Assembly (NCBI GenBank): GCA_021464415.1
Contig: CM038469.1
Location: 12,812,501-12,876,500, forward strand
DNA length: 64,000 nt
Origin: Lonicera japonica
Lineage: Eukaryota; Streptophyta; Magnoliopsida; Dipsacales; Caprifoliaceae
Reading direction: 5' to 3'
Shown: piece by piece, positions 1-10,647 of the stretch
Layout of the letters: every line of letters starts with the position of its first letter
How positions within the stretch are numbered: the first letter of the stretch is position 1
Position numbers and translations under genes: made by a program
The notes under the pieces: generated by a model
What the model was told of the DNA's origin: nothing
Databases searched by the model: none
What the model saw: only the letters and a program-made list of their open reading frames with translations

Positions 1-608
1 AACCACCTCAATGCAGTGTCTCCTAAACTAGCTGGGAACATTCTGCACATGAGAGCTTCTTCGCCTCTTCGGTAAGGCATCACTTGCTTGTAGTGTCTCA
101 CGTGGTCGGTCGGATCAGATTGGCCATCATAAATATTAAACTTCGGCTGTCCAAATTTCTTTGGAGGCGGTGCATCCTGAATGCGTTCAGTGAAGGGAAA
201 ACCATGATTTTCTCCTAGGCTCTCCTCGCCAATTCTGCAGCCGACTTTTCATCCTCTATTTTATCAGCTATGGCTGAATGGATTAATTTTTGTAAATCTT
301 TCTCCGCCTAATTGTTTAGCGAATTTTCCTTCTCTTCAACTATCTGCACTAACTTAGTCACCTTTGTAGGCTTATAAACTCTTTTTGCTCCCAAGCGCTT
401 GAAAACACTATAATGTCCCAACTGATTCGGACTAGCTTGATGTTCTTTTTCATTAGCAACACCTTCATCTAATTTTCTTTTGGAATTAACCTCATCATAC
501 TCATCCTTTGTGGAAGAGAGAACAATTTTAGCCTCATCTACTACGGCCATTTTGGCTGGATCTTGAACCACTTTTCTAAGCATATGCTCCTTAAGGAGTT
601 GTGATATC
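1..608 (-). pseudogene. Ty3/gypsy gag fragment, copy A (distal part)
   Basis: Read on the minus strand, this stretch encodes the central part of a retrotransposon gag (capsid) protein. Near 1-180 it reads KKFGQPKFNIYDG, then a DPTDHVRHY segment, then MFPASLGDTALRW, the usual signature of the plant retrotransposon gag domain. Positions 308-583 encode a lysine- and glutamate-rich linker. The reading frame has stop codons (for example near 306) and runs off the left edge. At 608 it is broken by the solo LTR at 609-1592, after which the gag N-terminus resumes (1598-1845). Positions about 404-608 are nearly identical to 12468-12669 in copy B. The protein would package element RNA into virus-like particles; this copy is non-functional. 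Domain recognition is confident, the gypsy subfamily less so. Confidence 0.8.
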
Positions 609-748
609 TGTAGACACCCCGATCCGTGACCCCCGCAAGAACCCTAACGACCTTCGAGAACTACTGTTTTTAGGTCCGGGACCCACCCAAGCACCCGAAA
701 CTACCCTTGGTGGGTTTGTTGGCCAACAAACCTATTTTTATGAAGGAT

Positions 749-954
749 TGTCGCACGACATATCACATTGTCGCGCGACAATCATTGATATGTCGCACGA
801 CAATCCCACTATGTCGCGCGACAATCCCCCTCTGCACCCGACCAACCACTTTCTGACACATCACAGTGTCAGAACCCATCACTTCAGCCGTTTGTCGCGC
901 GACAAACAGAAATGTCGCGCGACACTTGCCCTTTCTGGGGGAATGTCGCGCGAC
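749..954. repeat. Seven copies of a 12-bp palindrome in the solo LTR
   Basis: TGTCGCGCGACA or its one-base variant TGTCGCACGACA occurs at 749-760, 769-780, 791-802, 812-823, 893-904, 913-924 and 943-954. Five copies are perfect palindromes. A separate inverted repeat, TTCTGACAC / GTGTCAGAA, lies at 851-873 between the two groups. The cluster sits just upstream of the LTR TATA box, where U3 enhancer elements are expected. The sites are CpG-rich in an otherwise AT-rich window. A role in protein binding or methylation targeting is inference. Confidence 0.9.
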
Positions 955-970
955 AATCTCTCCCGGGCAC

Positions 971-980
971 TATAAATAGG
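971..980 (+). promoter_or_regulatory. TATA box of the solo LTR
   Basis: TATAAATAGG lies downstream of the palindrome cluster and about 620 bp before the LTR end. The placement fits a U3 promoter driving plus-strand transcription. Confidence 0.65.
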
Positions 981-1597
981 CCAACACCCCCAAGGGTTCT
1001 AGACGGCAACTTCTCGCCACAATTTCTATACTAAAATTCCTTATTCTCTCTCATATTTTCTAATCTTTAAGCCTTCTCCGGAAGCATCTGCGATAACATT
1101 TATTTCCGCAAGAGTCTCGGATCTAGTAAGCGAAGTGGCGACATAGTTGTGGTAGATTCCTAACGCGCTCGAAAAACAGGTTTTCATTAGTTATTTCCAG
1201 AAAGCAGTAGAATATCAGTAAAAGCATCCAAGTTTTTCAACATAGAATAAACATATAAGACCACTAGAGACCGAAAGGGCGGAATGGGTGCTTAACACCT
1301 TCCCAAACCGTAATATAGTTCCCGAACCCTATAGAATCCTGGTTTCGTAGACAAACGTGTAAAGAAAGGCTTATCTGTAGCCTTCCCTCTTACACAAGCA
1401 TTTTGTCCGTTTTCTCGTAAAACGTACTGGCGACTCTGAACGAACCCTCTTGCATCTAGAAATAGGATAGAGGGACTCCCGATATGAATTATCAACACAT
1501 AGAAGCAAATGGAACAACGAAATCCTTTTCGATGTTTCAGACGCCCACCAACGGGAACGAGAACCCGGGGGTCGCATTTGCGGATTCTCACAATATC

Positions 1598-1845
1598 ATC
1601 TCATTTTCTCGTCATAACTTAGCCATTTCAGCCGATTCATTTAAGATAGGAGCATCTTTATTAGGATAGTTCGGATCGTAAAAATTATTGGATGAATGAG
1701 TATGGGAACGCTTTAAGTTTGGTTGCCTGGGCATAGTGACCACAGGTCTATTTGTGTTCAAGCTTAGATTTGGATTGAGATTTGGATCTACGATAGGGAT
1801 TGCATTTGAATTATCACCAATCTGATGGCTTCTGGTTTGAACCAT
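1598..1845 (-). pseudogene. Ty3/gypsy gag N-terminus, copy A
   Basis: The minus-strand frame starts at ATG 1845 with MVQTRSHQIG and continues through an asparagine/proline-rich stretch to about 1612. There an in-frame TGA follows EMAKL. The same TGA is present in copy B, so it predates the duplication. Beyond it the frame resumes as RENEMIS and would run into the distal gag part at 1-608, were it not for the solo LTR at 609-1592. About 160 bp of untranslated leader separates the ATG from the primer-binding site at 2006-2023. The arrangement LTR, PBS, leader, gag confirms a minus-strand retrotransposon. Confidence 0.75.
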
Positions 1846-2005
1846 TTTTGAACAGTTATCACAAAGAATTTTTCACGAGATTTTGAATCAAATAACACAA
1901 TCGAATAACACTAACAAAATGAATTACAGAGCTTGTAGTGAATAACTGCGGAGAAAAAATAGAGATCCAATTACCCAAAACTGAGAACAAGCTTTTCATC
2001 GCAGA

Positions 2006-2023
2006 TTCCCACAGACGGCGCCA
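2006..2023 (-). other. Primer-binding site of retroelement A
   Basis: On the minus strand the 18-mer TGGCGCCGTCTGTGGGAA begins two bases after the LTR end. Its first ten bases match the 3' end of plant tRNA-Asp, a common primer of Ty3/gypsy Tat and Athila elements. The identical site occurs in copy B (13078-13095). Confidence 0.75.
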
Positions 2024-2025
2024 AT

Positions 2026-2717
2026 TGTAGGTGGTGTATTTTTGTACCGAGTCGAACCAAAGTAGATACGGCCCAAACTGGTAGAGATGGTAATTGAACC
2101 AAGCTTGATGATCAATCTACAGCTATCAAGATAAAGGTTTTTATTGGTTTATTTATTAAACTCTAATGGCTTTTTTCAGAGAGAGTACTAATAGTGTTAC
2201 TATAAAGCTTCTAAACAAAAGTCCTCCTCTGCTCTGTAGTATCCCTCTCCTATTTATAGGTATCTTTCGTAATCCTCCAGTTCAATTAGGTCATAAGTAA
2301 AATGACAGTAAAGGGTATAACTCTTGGTCCTTGTGATCTCCACCCGTTCATTCCATGTGAAGGGAGTGTATTTGTTGTAATTAACTTTTAGCACTTACAC
2401 GTGTCACCTCGTCTTTCGTTTTTGTAGTGAACACTTATCATGCTATATTATCATAGGTGTCACTGTCTTATTAGTTAGGGCGCCCATATCGGCATTTTAT
2501 CCATCTGTAGGCCTGAAACCTTACTTAACTCGATTATTTCTTACTCGGCGTGCTATTATCATTTATTCAGCGCGCTATTATCATTTATTCGGCGCATACC
2601 CTGTACTCCCCCTCATGTTGTTGAGCCTTATTCATAACACATTCTATTCTTCACGATATATGGACCTTGCATTGCCCATTCGGCTCATAAGGGAGTATTA
2701 AAATTATGCCCCTCACA
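2026..2717 (-). mobile_element. 5' LTR of gypsy retroelement, copy A
   Basis: A 692-bp segment abuts the primer-binding site at 2023 and has TG and CA termini. On the minus strand it begins TGTGAGGGGCATAATTTTA and ends CCACCTACA. A reverse-oriented TATA-like motif (plus strand CCTATTTATAGG) is at about 2249-2260. Copy B has the matching LTR at 13098-13788 (691 bp). Both copies are followed by homologous non-element DNA, so the insertion is older than the duplication. The LTR start resembles that of the retroelement at 6221-6917, which shares CATAATTTTA, suggesting related families. Confidence 0.85.
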
Positions 2718-3860
2718 ATATATATAATATATCAAAAACTAAACATAAATTGTATAATAAAATAATATTTCTAATATATATAATTTATTATCAATTATAT
2801 CCACTTTTCGAACTCGAAATTAGACTATAAGATTAAACTATAGTCTATAATTCACATTTATTTTCAGAATTAAGATCATACAATAATTTACATTAGTCTT
2901 GGAATAATAATTAAACAACAAGTATACTTTGAAATATTTATAATACGTTTACAAAATTTAGTTCCTACCTAGAAACAAATTAAAATTATAACTTAATTAC
3001 ATATTCATAATGACAAACAAGAAAACAAACATATACTATAATTAAATATTCTTCTTTTAACTTGAAAGGATTAAGATTGAATGAAACGATATTTATTACC
3101 TCCACTAATTTTTAATTAATTTCTTAAGTTTCAATAATGCTTTATTTTTATTTTTATTTTTTAAAGTCCTCATTGTTAAAAAAAATTATTCGTTAGTTTT
3201 ATGATGTAATAATATAAATTATTTTTAGTCCTTCTTGTAATATTTGTATATTTTTGATGAATAATCAATATAAAGTATTTATATCAATATATCTTTTAAT
3301 AAATTAAGAAAATATATTCTAATTAAAAAACTAATTTTAAAAATAAATATATTTAAAAAATGTATATTTTAGTTAGAAAATTATTTTTAAAAATAAATAT
3401 ATTTTAAAAATTATTAATTTATTTTAAAATTAACATAAACTAAGAGTAGCAAAACTGAAAAAATTTATAGATAAAAATAAAATTACCCTTAATTTAATTG
3501 GCTCATGACTCGGTCACATTTCGTAAACCCCGTGCACGATGTATTGATGAAATTTGCCACCAAAGTCCAAGGATTACGTTGTGGAAGGCGCGTGTTTTGT
3601 GTATATCATCAACAACTAAATTAAAGCTTCATTTAATTCGCAAATTTAAACACTTATAAAAAAATAATCTTTTTTCTTGAAATCATCTCTCTTAAAATTC
3701 ATAATATTAATTTTTTTTATTATTTTCTAATATTTATTAAAAAAAAATTTAGATAATAATACTTTTATTTAAATAATTTTTATATTTTATTAAATAAAAA
3801 AAAAACCAAAAACTTAAACTTCACTTCCATAAGAAAGACAAAAACCCAAAGAATCAAACA
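2718..3860. other. AT-rich spacer downstream of HSP20-A
   Basis: No coding signal, RNA gene or terminal-repeat element was found. The stretch is homologous to about 13789-15010 in copy B with many small indels; for example copy B has extra bases near 14230-14270 and 14520-14560. It is ancestral flanking DNA of the duplicated unit. Confidence 0.7.
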
Positions 3861-4076
3861 AAAGGAAGGAACTGACAAAATTATTAATTTAAAAACCCAA
3901 CAAAAAGGTTTTTAACTATTATTTCGACATAAATAGGTCACACAAACAAACATACAAACATATAACATTAAACAAAACAGACTTCACGCGGAAAACATTT
4001 TGATGCATCAAACTGGCCACGCAACTCACACACACTGGGAATTACAAAAAAGCATGGAATTGAAATCTCTTCAACT

Positions 4077-4550
4077 TTAACCAGAGATGTCAATGGCCTT
4101 GACCTCAGGCTTCTTAACTTCCTCTTTAGGCACCAACACAGTAAGCACACCATTCTCCATAGTAGCCTTCACCTTTTCCATCTTAGCATTCTCCGGTAAC
4201 CTGAACCTCCTCACAAACTTTCCACTGCTCCTCTCAACACGGTGCCACTTATCGTTCTTCTCCTCTTGCTCTTTGCTCCTCTCTCCGCTGATCTGAAGAA
4301 CTCTTCCATCTTCAACCTCCACCTTCACCTCTTCCTTCTTCACCCCCGGCAAATCAGCCTTGAATACGTGAGCCTCGGGTGTCTCTTTCCAATCAATCCT
4401 GGTGTTGGCGATTGCGGAGGTTTCTCGAGGAACATTGGCAACTGTATCGCTGGAGAAAGGAAAGCCTTGGAATGGATCCCATATATCGAGTGAGAATGGA
4501 TCAAAGACGTTGCTTCGTTGGCCACCGAAGAAGCTTGGAATTAGCGCCAT
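4077..4550 (-). CDS. Class I cytosolic small heat-shock protein (HSP20), copy A
   Basis: This intronless gene encodes a 157-residue (about 18 kDa) protein of the plant class I small HSP family. These are ATP-independent chaperones that form cytosolic oligomers and hold unfolding proteins for refolding by HSP70/HSP100. The N-terminal arm starts [10 protein letters not shown] and includes the class I motif [11 protein letters not shown] (residues 17-27). The alpha-crystallin domain spans about 52-142, with the [20 protein letters not shown] block (58-77) and GVLTVLVP near 134-141. The C-terminal tail ends AIDISG with the I-X-I anchor at 153-155. All expected motifs are present and the length is normal, so it looks intact. 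The ATG at 4550 gives the canonical N-terminus. A TATA box and a heat-shock element lie upstream. Copy B differs at three nucleotides and one residue (Ser34 here, Gly34 there). Confidence 0.97.
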   Translation of the reverse strand: MALIPSFFGGQRSNVFDPFSLDIWDPFQGFPFSSDTVANVPRETSAIANTRIDWKETPEAHVFKADLPGVKKEEVKVEVEDGRVLQISGERSKEQEEKNDKWHRVERSSGKFVRRFRLPENAKMEKVKATMENGVLTVLVPKEEVKKPEVKAIDISG

Positions 4551-4659
4551 TGATTGATTGATTGATCCTCTATATATTCGAATTGAGGAATTGGGGGATT
4601 AGTTACAGAGTATGTTTTGCTTTCTGTCGTTGATTTGTGGATAATGAAAGCAGTTGTGA

Positions 4660-4673
4660 TATATATATATATA
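4660..4673 (-). promoter_or_regulatory. TATA box of HSP20-A
   Basis: A (TA)n run reading CTATATATATATAT on the minus strand lies about 110 bp upstream of the start codon. The same run is four bases longer in copy B. It is a plausible TATA element, but it is also a simple repeat, so the exact initiator is uncertain. Confidence 0.55.
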
Positions 4674-4804
4674 GAAGGAGAGGATTAAAGAGGAGGATTG
4701 TTGTTCTGGCACTATCAGGATTATTCTCGTAGATAAGAGAGATACTTTTGTCCACTTGTTGGCCTCAATGGGACCCGCGCATCTCTTTTGGTCCTACTCG
4801 ATGT

Positions 4805-4827
4805 TTCTGCAAACTTCCACAACCTTC
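4805..4827 (-). promoter_or_regulatory. Five-unit heat-shock element of HSP20-A
   Basis: On the plus strand the units TTC-nn-CAA-nn-TTC-nn-CAA-nn-TTC occur at exact five-base spacing. Three units are perfect nTTCn; the two inverted units are CAA rather than GAA. Plant heat-shock factors bind such alternating arrays as trimers. The array is identical in copy B (15958-15980), while the bases around it have changed, which supports function. It is about 255 bp upstream of the ATG, somewhat far from the TATA box for an sHSP promoter. Confidence 0.6.
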
Positions 4828-4850
4828 TTTAATTTTATCACTGCCTAAAA

Positions 4851-6215
4851 TAAATTGGAGTTTTAGATATCTAGTTAAAAATTTGAATAAATAAATATTT
4901 TTTACAAAATTTAATAGAGATAATATTTAAAATAAATATATTAAATTTTTAAAAATTCATCAAAAAACTCAAATCAAAAGTGAGTGAAATGATTATCTAA
5001 AATTTTAACGATCGAAAATGTATATATATATATATATTAAATTTTTAATACCCCTACCTTTGCATTAAATTTTTTGATAAAATTTTATATAGATAATTTA
5101 CTAATTATAAAGATTAAGTTAACTAAATTTCATAAAAAAATTCATCTATTCAAGTCTCCAATTAGACTCTCTTAGACAAATTTAAATTAAGTGAATAATG
5201 GGAGGGAGTCAATTCCAAATTTTATTAACGGACATAAATATTTGAAATATAATGATCCTCTTCACATGAGCCTATGGCAAATTTGACTAATTTTTTATTC
5301 ATACACAGTATAATTATGTCAAGATAATATTGCAAGAGAAATATTAAATATACTAAAAAATTATAAAAAAAATAAATATATATAATTAATAGTGAATAAT
5401 AACCAATACATTTAAAATATTTTTTTTTTTGTGTTTATCAATGAAATATAATATAAATAGGATTGTAAAACAAGTCAAATTACTTGAACTCAATACGCGA
5501 TTGTTTGATCAAAATGTTGCTCGAGATTCATTTGTTTTATAGAACCAAGCTTAAATATGTTTTAAAGGCCGACATGTTAATGAGTTTAGCTCAAGAAGTT
5601 CAGAAACATTGTAAAACTATGTGAAAAATCAAGTTATTTGAGTTCGAATAGGTTAAAAGTTTGTTTGAGTTTAACTCTAAAGCTAAGTAAGCCAAGTTTA
5701 AACATACGCTAAATTAAACAATTTATAGCGATCAAGATATAATCAAGCAATTTAACTATTCATAAAAATAATAATTATGAATCATTAATTTCTTTTCTTT
5801 TGATATACTAATAGGTGGCTTACTTATTAGTATATAACTAGCTAATAATTTATGTGATGCGTGGGTGTTTAACATATTTTCTTTTTAACAATGTATAGAT
5901 AATTTAAAATAATTTGTAAATATACAAACATGCATACACATTGTACTATATGATTTACTAAAAATAATTATATATACAAATGCATATAACTATCAAATTG
6001 AAAAAAGTGAAGGGTGCATATTAAAATCTTAAAACACACACACACGCACACACATTCTTACATGAATATTAGTATCCTATAATTTTAACATGACACATAA
6101 ATAAATGTGACATATTGTATATATTTATGACATACTAATTCAACATGCAAATCTTTAGTGATTAATGAATCAAAAGTAGATTTTTTTTTAAATCTTACTA
6201 AAGACTTTAGTTAGG
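4851..6215. other. AT-rich upstream flank of HSP20-A
   Basis: No gene was found. The stretch aligns patchily with 16010-17800 of copy B. That copy has in addition a MITE and a SINE, whose empty sites are at about 5690 and 5817 here. A short CA-rich run lies near 6035-6055. Homology to copy B breaks at about 6212, where the retroelement fragment at 6221-9690 begins. Confidence 0.65.
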
Positions 6216-6220
6216 ATATA

Positions 6221-6917
6221 TGTGCGTGATATAAATCTGACCAAGGCTAGAGAAGATAGAATCGGCCCAAATATACAGAGTTGGCAACCAAACTCAGCAA
6301 AGGTGGCGATAATAAACAGTAAAGTAATAGTAACGAGAGTGAGATTTTGGTTGGTGTGGGTAGATTCCCTCGGTGGCTCTAATTCCCAGTCCGGCAGATG
6401 TCTTTTCTGAGTGTGTGATGGTGTTCTTTATTAAACTATAACAACTTTTACAATGGTGATGGTTGTTTACAAAGAAAATAGTTGTCTATGGGGTAAGCGT
6501 TTTATGGCTTTAAAAAGAGAGAGACCCCTTACTCCTCAACCATCATTTTCTATTTATACGTATAGAATAAGGGTTATAAATCTTTGTTAGGTTAAAAGTG
6601 AAATGATCATAAAGGCTATTACTTGCTTAACAATTTTATTCTTTTCTCATGTGTTGCATGTCCTTATCCGCAGGAAAAATTGCACTTTACAGATGTCGAG
6701 CTCCTATTCATTGAGACACCCATATCGGCAACGAATACTACAGGTGTCCTCTTCGCATTGGTTGGTATGCCCATCTCGACATCTTGGTCCCAGTCGATCT
6801 CGATTCTATGATCGATTAGTTGTTGTGACTATCTTCCTCTTCCACGGTTCATTTCTCCTCTCATGGACTTGTCCTTGACTACTCGACCTAAATAATGATC
6901 CTAAAATTATGCTCCCA
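6221..6917 (-). mobile_element. 3' LTR of a minus-strand Tat-type gypsy fragment
   Basis: This segment of about 697 bp lies next to a polypurine tract at 6918-6929. On the minus strand it begins TGGGAGCATAATTTTAGG. Start, length and reverse-oriented TATA-like motif (TATTTATACG near 6550) resemble the LTRs at 2026 and 13098. The outer end is approximate, because several TG dinucleotides lie at 6221-6228 and no partner LTR is present to fix it. It is absent from copy B of the segmental duplication. With the LTR on the minus strand and the adjacent ORF (7432-9645) on the plus strand, the ORF is antisense to the element. Confidence 0.6.
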
Positions 6918-6929
6918 TAATTTCCCCCC
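6918..6929 (-). other. Polypurine tract
   Basis: GGGGGGAAATTA on the minus strand directly precedes the LTR start at 6917. This is the expected position and composition of the plus-strand primer of a minus-strand LTR retrotransposon. Confidence 0.6.
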
Positions 6930-7431
6930 GAGCACCTAAGTTCTGCCGAGCTAACGAACTTGGGTGCTTGATTTCTCAAAACTAAACTTGGTCGTCGGCC
7001 AATTTCTTTATAGGTTTAATGTGGGCCAGTTGTGTCCACGCGTCAGTATCCTAAGGCAGTTTATGGTTGAGTGTGATTGGGAGTAGCTGTCCCATCTCAT
7101 TAAATAGGGTAATCATAGGCGTGAGTTTTCAAAAAAAAATGTCACTTGGTAATAAGGAGAGAGAGTGAGGAAGTATAAAAGGTATGTTCCTCCATTTCCC
7201 TTATTAAATTTTCCTTCATCTTCTCTGTCTCCCTTTTTAAAGTTTTTAGGGTTTTCATTCATTTTTTCATGACCAGTGTTTCTTTCTGATCGACCTTCAT
7301 ACTAGCTGCGTTCCTATTGCTAGATATCAGTTTTCTGTAAGTCTTCCTAAGCCTCATATTCTTTCTCTTCTTCTTTATCCTTATACACCTTGTATCATTA
7401 GGTCTTCATTGTCTTCAACCAATTGTTCATC

Positions 7432-9645
7432 ATGGGTAGATACGCCTTAACTGAGGCAAGTAAGTTAGAGTTTGAGGACTCTTTCATCCTTAATGGGATG
7501 ATTTAGAGGGAGTGCAGCGATAAGGAAGATCCTTTTCGAGGTAGCCCTACAGATTCTATGCTCGAAAATCAATACCACATTTACATCTAATTTTTTAGAG
7601 CCGCTGGGCTCAAATTACCTTTGCATATTCTTTTGGTCGATTATCTTATTGACACGAGGTTTCATCTTTGTCAGTTGACCCCCAATGTAATTAGGATCAT
7701 ACTTGGGGTAGCCGAATAAAACCATAGATTTGATCTTCGATCAGGGTTGAACGAGGTTAAATATTATTATCTTCTCAGCCAATTTAAAAATAAGTGGAAT
7801 CTTAAAACTAGGCCTACTTCGCCCTTAATAATCGAAGGGTTAGCTTCCTCCCACAAAGGGATGTATAGCGATGTAATAATTATAATCGAGTGTGTGGAGC
7901 CCGACCCTATTAGTAAGAGAGTTCCCGAGTAGTTCGGCTCCTCTGGTTGGTGCCTTATTAATCATTCAAATGAGTTTTTCTTACTGCACTTTTTTGTATC
8001 TGACCTATTTTCTTTTATATTTTAAAGCCGGCGGTGCCAAGAAGTACTTCAAGAAGCCTTCGATAGACGACCTCAACCTCGAATATTTAAACATTATTAT
8101 AAATCACAACGATCTTGGGGATAGAACTCCCTTCAATCACTCGAGGTTGGCGCACATTTTTCTCGATTTTCGTCTACCATATCAGAATTTCTCTAATTAC
8201 ACGAACATCGTCAAGTGGCTTGGAACTCGGCCAATAGACGAAGAAAAATACGATATTTTTAAGAAGTTCTATATTGTCAATAACTGAGTAGCTCAAAAGG
8301 ATGATGTGATAAGAGCCCTTCTAGCATAAGGGAAGTCTCTAAACTTGCCATTTGTCGGCGACGGCACAGGTAAGAAAAAGAAGAAGAAAGCCAAAGACAA
8401 GGGGAAGGGCAAGGAGTCCGCTGTCAAGTTAACATCAACTGTTGAACAAGCCTTCCCTCTCAGCTATAGCTGTCCCCTCAGGATATCTGAACCGTCCGAA
8501 CGGGTAGACAAATGTGTCTCAATTGCCCGAGTTCTCGTCGCCGTCCCACCTTTTAAGGGCCGTGGTGAAGCGGTTTCGATTTCGGACAAGGAATCTAATC
8601 GGCCACTTGTCATTAACCCTACCGCCAAAGAAATTTTCGAAAAGGTAGATAGCCTCCCACTATGGAGGCCACGAAGACGGTCTCCCTCGCCTCCTCAATC
8701 CCCCCAATCTTCGGAGACTGGAGATATGGCTGGTAAAAGATCGGTTTTGAATTTCATGAATGCCAAAATTCACAAGTCTAGTGTTCCAACCACGGCTAGT
8801 GCCTCTGGGAGTTTGGCGTCACCACATCCGAAAATAAGAATGTTGGTGCAAGTCAGGTCATCTTCTGAAAGGACTAGAACTCGTAAAGTAACTCTAATTG
8901 ATCTGGAGGGAGTTATCAAAGCTTCTTCTCCTCAAGTAGTTATTGGAGGCCTAGAAGTTGTAGGTGTTATGGATTTGATCGGCTCGCCAGTTCGAGTTGG
9001 GACAACAGACATCGGCGAGGGTGATCATTACACGAGCAAGCCCGCTGATTTGTTCGTTCCTCGGCCATATATTCCTCAAGAGAACCTGCTGGTCACCGTT
9101 CGTGATTTTGTTGTTGCAGATAGCAAGTTTGGCTTTGCTCTTGTTACGAGTATGACCTTTTCTGAGGACGGTAAGGTGTTAAAAAGCATTAAAACCTCTA
9201 AGCTAAACAGCAAGAGTTTCCAGCGTCTCGCTGAAGTAAGTTATTTGCAATACTATCTGATCAATCTTTCACTTCTTCTTTTATATCATTATCTTAATTG
9301 TCTTGTTGTTGATGTTTCAGGCCGGTCAGTGTTTTACTAAGTTGGCTATTTGCCACGCCAAGGAACTAAAAGATCGCAAGGAAATAAACCTCTATATTCT
9401 TTCTTTCCTTTCATCACAAAAGCTTCGATCTCGAGAAGCAGCTTTGTAGCAAGATCAAGAATACTTTTTCCAACAATGCCGAATATAGATGAAACTATGT
9501 CTGATGCTGCCTCTCCCATTGTAAATTGGGAAGGCCATGCCATAAGGCTTGGGGCCTTGGAAGAAGATGTTGCTACCCTAGCAGCAAACCTCCAGTATCT
9601 CAGGAGGAAATATCGTCGTTTGAAAGGTGGTCGGTTGTTGTGATC
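7432..9645 (+). pseudogene. Antisense ORF of Tat-type element (gypsy-type transposon domain, PF04195-like)
   Basis: The plus-strand frame starts MGRYALTEASKLEFEDS. It then shows LPLHILLVDYL, CQLTPNVIRIILG, NLKTRPTSP and IEGLASSHKGMYSD, the pattern of the plant 'putative gypsy type transposon' domain (Transposase_28, PF04195). It continues as AKKYFKKPSIDDLN (about 8035), a lysine-rich KKKKKKAKDKGKGKE segment (about 8370), a Ser/Pro-rich region, and a C-terminus (9550-9640) with heptad-like LEEDVATLAANLQYLRRKYR. A canonical intron (GTAAGT at 9236, CAG ending 9320) is visible; another probably ends near 8027. Stops at about 7504, 7591 and 8285 and frame changes show decay. Opposite orientation to the LTR at 6221-6917 matches the extra antisense ORFs known from Tat-lineage elements. 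Its molecular function is unknown. Confidence 0.6.
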
Positions 9646-9689
9646 ATTTGGTTGGCAGTGCAGTCGCTTGAAGACGAAACTCACCGAAG

Positions 9690-10395
9690 TGATAATTAAT
9701 GTATTTTATTATGCATTACGAATATAATAAATTATGCTACTTCCAATATTATAATAATTATTATTTTATTTTGAATTATGAATATAAAAAAAATATTAAT
9801 AAGTAATTAATGTTACTACAATGAAGAATATAAGAAAAATAATTAATGAGTAATTAATGCATCTACTTCCTCCATAATACTATATAGTATAGATAACTAA
9901 CTTTTCGCCTAAACCAATTATAATTCTTTTTTATAAAATTAATAAATAGTATATTAATTCAAAAATAGAATGCTATATTAGTATATCTTATGGCACGATC
10001 AAACTAAAAAGTAAACCCAAAATTTAGTTTCTAATTACAAAATTTACTTGATCAATTATTGGTAATAGAAATAGTTAATAATCTTCTTGCAAGTAATTCG
10101 TTTTGTTTTCCAACCTTTAATTCTTATTTTGAACAATTCTATGCATTGATATTACAAATAGTACTCGCGTTCTACAAATATAACGTTTATATATATATAT
10201 ATATATACTTCTCTCTTTACTGTGAGTTTATTTGAAAAAAAAACGAAGATGATAATATTCATTCATAAACACTTTTTACAAACCAAAATATGTATTATCA
10301 ATGTATGAAGTTTGTTGAAGACATTATAAACTTGTATTCTCACCATCACCTATATCACAACGGACTTAAATATGTTATACAACCACAATAATATA
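9690..10395. other. Intergenic, partly homologous to 18240-18770
   Basis: No gene was found. The stretch 9700-9930 resembles 18240-18770: shared GAATATAAGAAAA and AATTAATGAGTAATTAATG strings, then a CCTAAACCAATT/CCCAAACCAATT motif. Homology between copies A and B of the segmental duplication therefore resumes here after the retroelement fragment. The rest is AT-rich with a (TA)n run near 10190-10206. Confidence 0.5.
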
Positions 10396-10647
10396 CTCCC
10401 TTCGTGCCAAATTGCTGGTCCCTTTTTCCTTTTCTGGATGTCCCAAAATAAATGTCAACTTTCTATAAAAGATAAATACATACCTATTTTGCCCTCTTGT
10501 ACTTTCATTTTTCAAGTACAAGTTTTGAATAAAGAAAAGGGTAAAAAAGGAAAGTCAATGTAAATTAAGAAAAAAGTGCAATGATTATATTGAGTCCTTA
10601 ATAAATTAAATTTCTCAAAAAAAGCCAGCAATTTGAAACGAATGGAG
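10396..10647. mobile_element. Stowaway-type MITE
   Basis: A 252-bp element has terminal inverted repeats CTCCCTTCGTGCCAAATTGC and CTCCATTCGTTTCAAATTGC (right end reverse-complemented). It is flanked by TA dinucleotides at 10394-10395 and 10648-10649. The CTCCCTYCGT end and TA target are typical of Tc1/mariner-derived Stowaway MITEs. It has no coding capacity. Confidence 0.85.

Larger units (their letters stand above)
609..1592 (+). mobile_element. Solo LTR inserted in gag of copy A
   Basis: A 984-bp segment begins TGTAGACACC, ends TTCTCACA and is flanked by the 5-bp target-site duplication ATATC (604-608 and 1593-1597). Copy B of the duplication keeps the uninterrupted site: a single ATATC at 12665-12669 joins the same two flanks. 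There is no internal coding region or second LTR, so this is a solo LTR left by LTR-LTR recombination. A TATA box at 971-980 shows plus-strand orientation. The empty site indicates that the element arrived after the segmental duplication, or was precisely absent from the copy that gave rise to B. The superfamily cannot be assigned from an LTR alone. Confidence 0.93.

Noticed and set aside
601..975. 124-codon open frame on the plus strand
   Set aside because: It lies within the solo LTR and runs through the palindrome cluster; the translation has no recognisable domain and depends on the repeated TGTCGCGCGACA motif.
1292..1591. 99-codon frame on the minus strand in the solo LTR
   Set aside because: Located entirely in LTR sequence, with no homology signature and unrelated to the gag frame it interrupts.
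4087..4561. Open frames antisense to or overlapping HSP20-A (and the same at 15236-15710)
   Set aside because: They are shadows of the real coding frame and repeat identically in copy B only because the gene itself is conserved.
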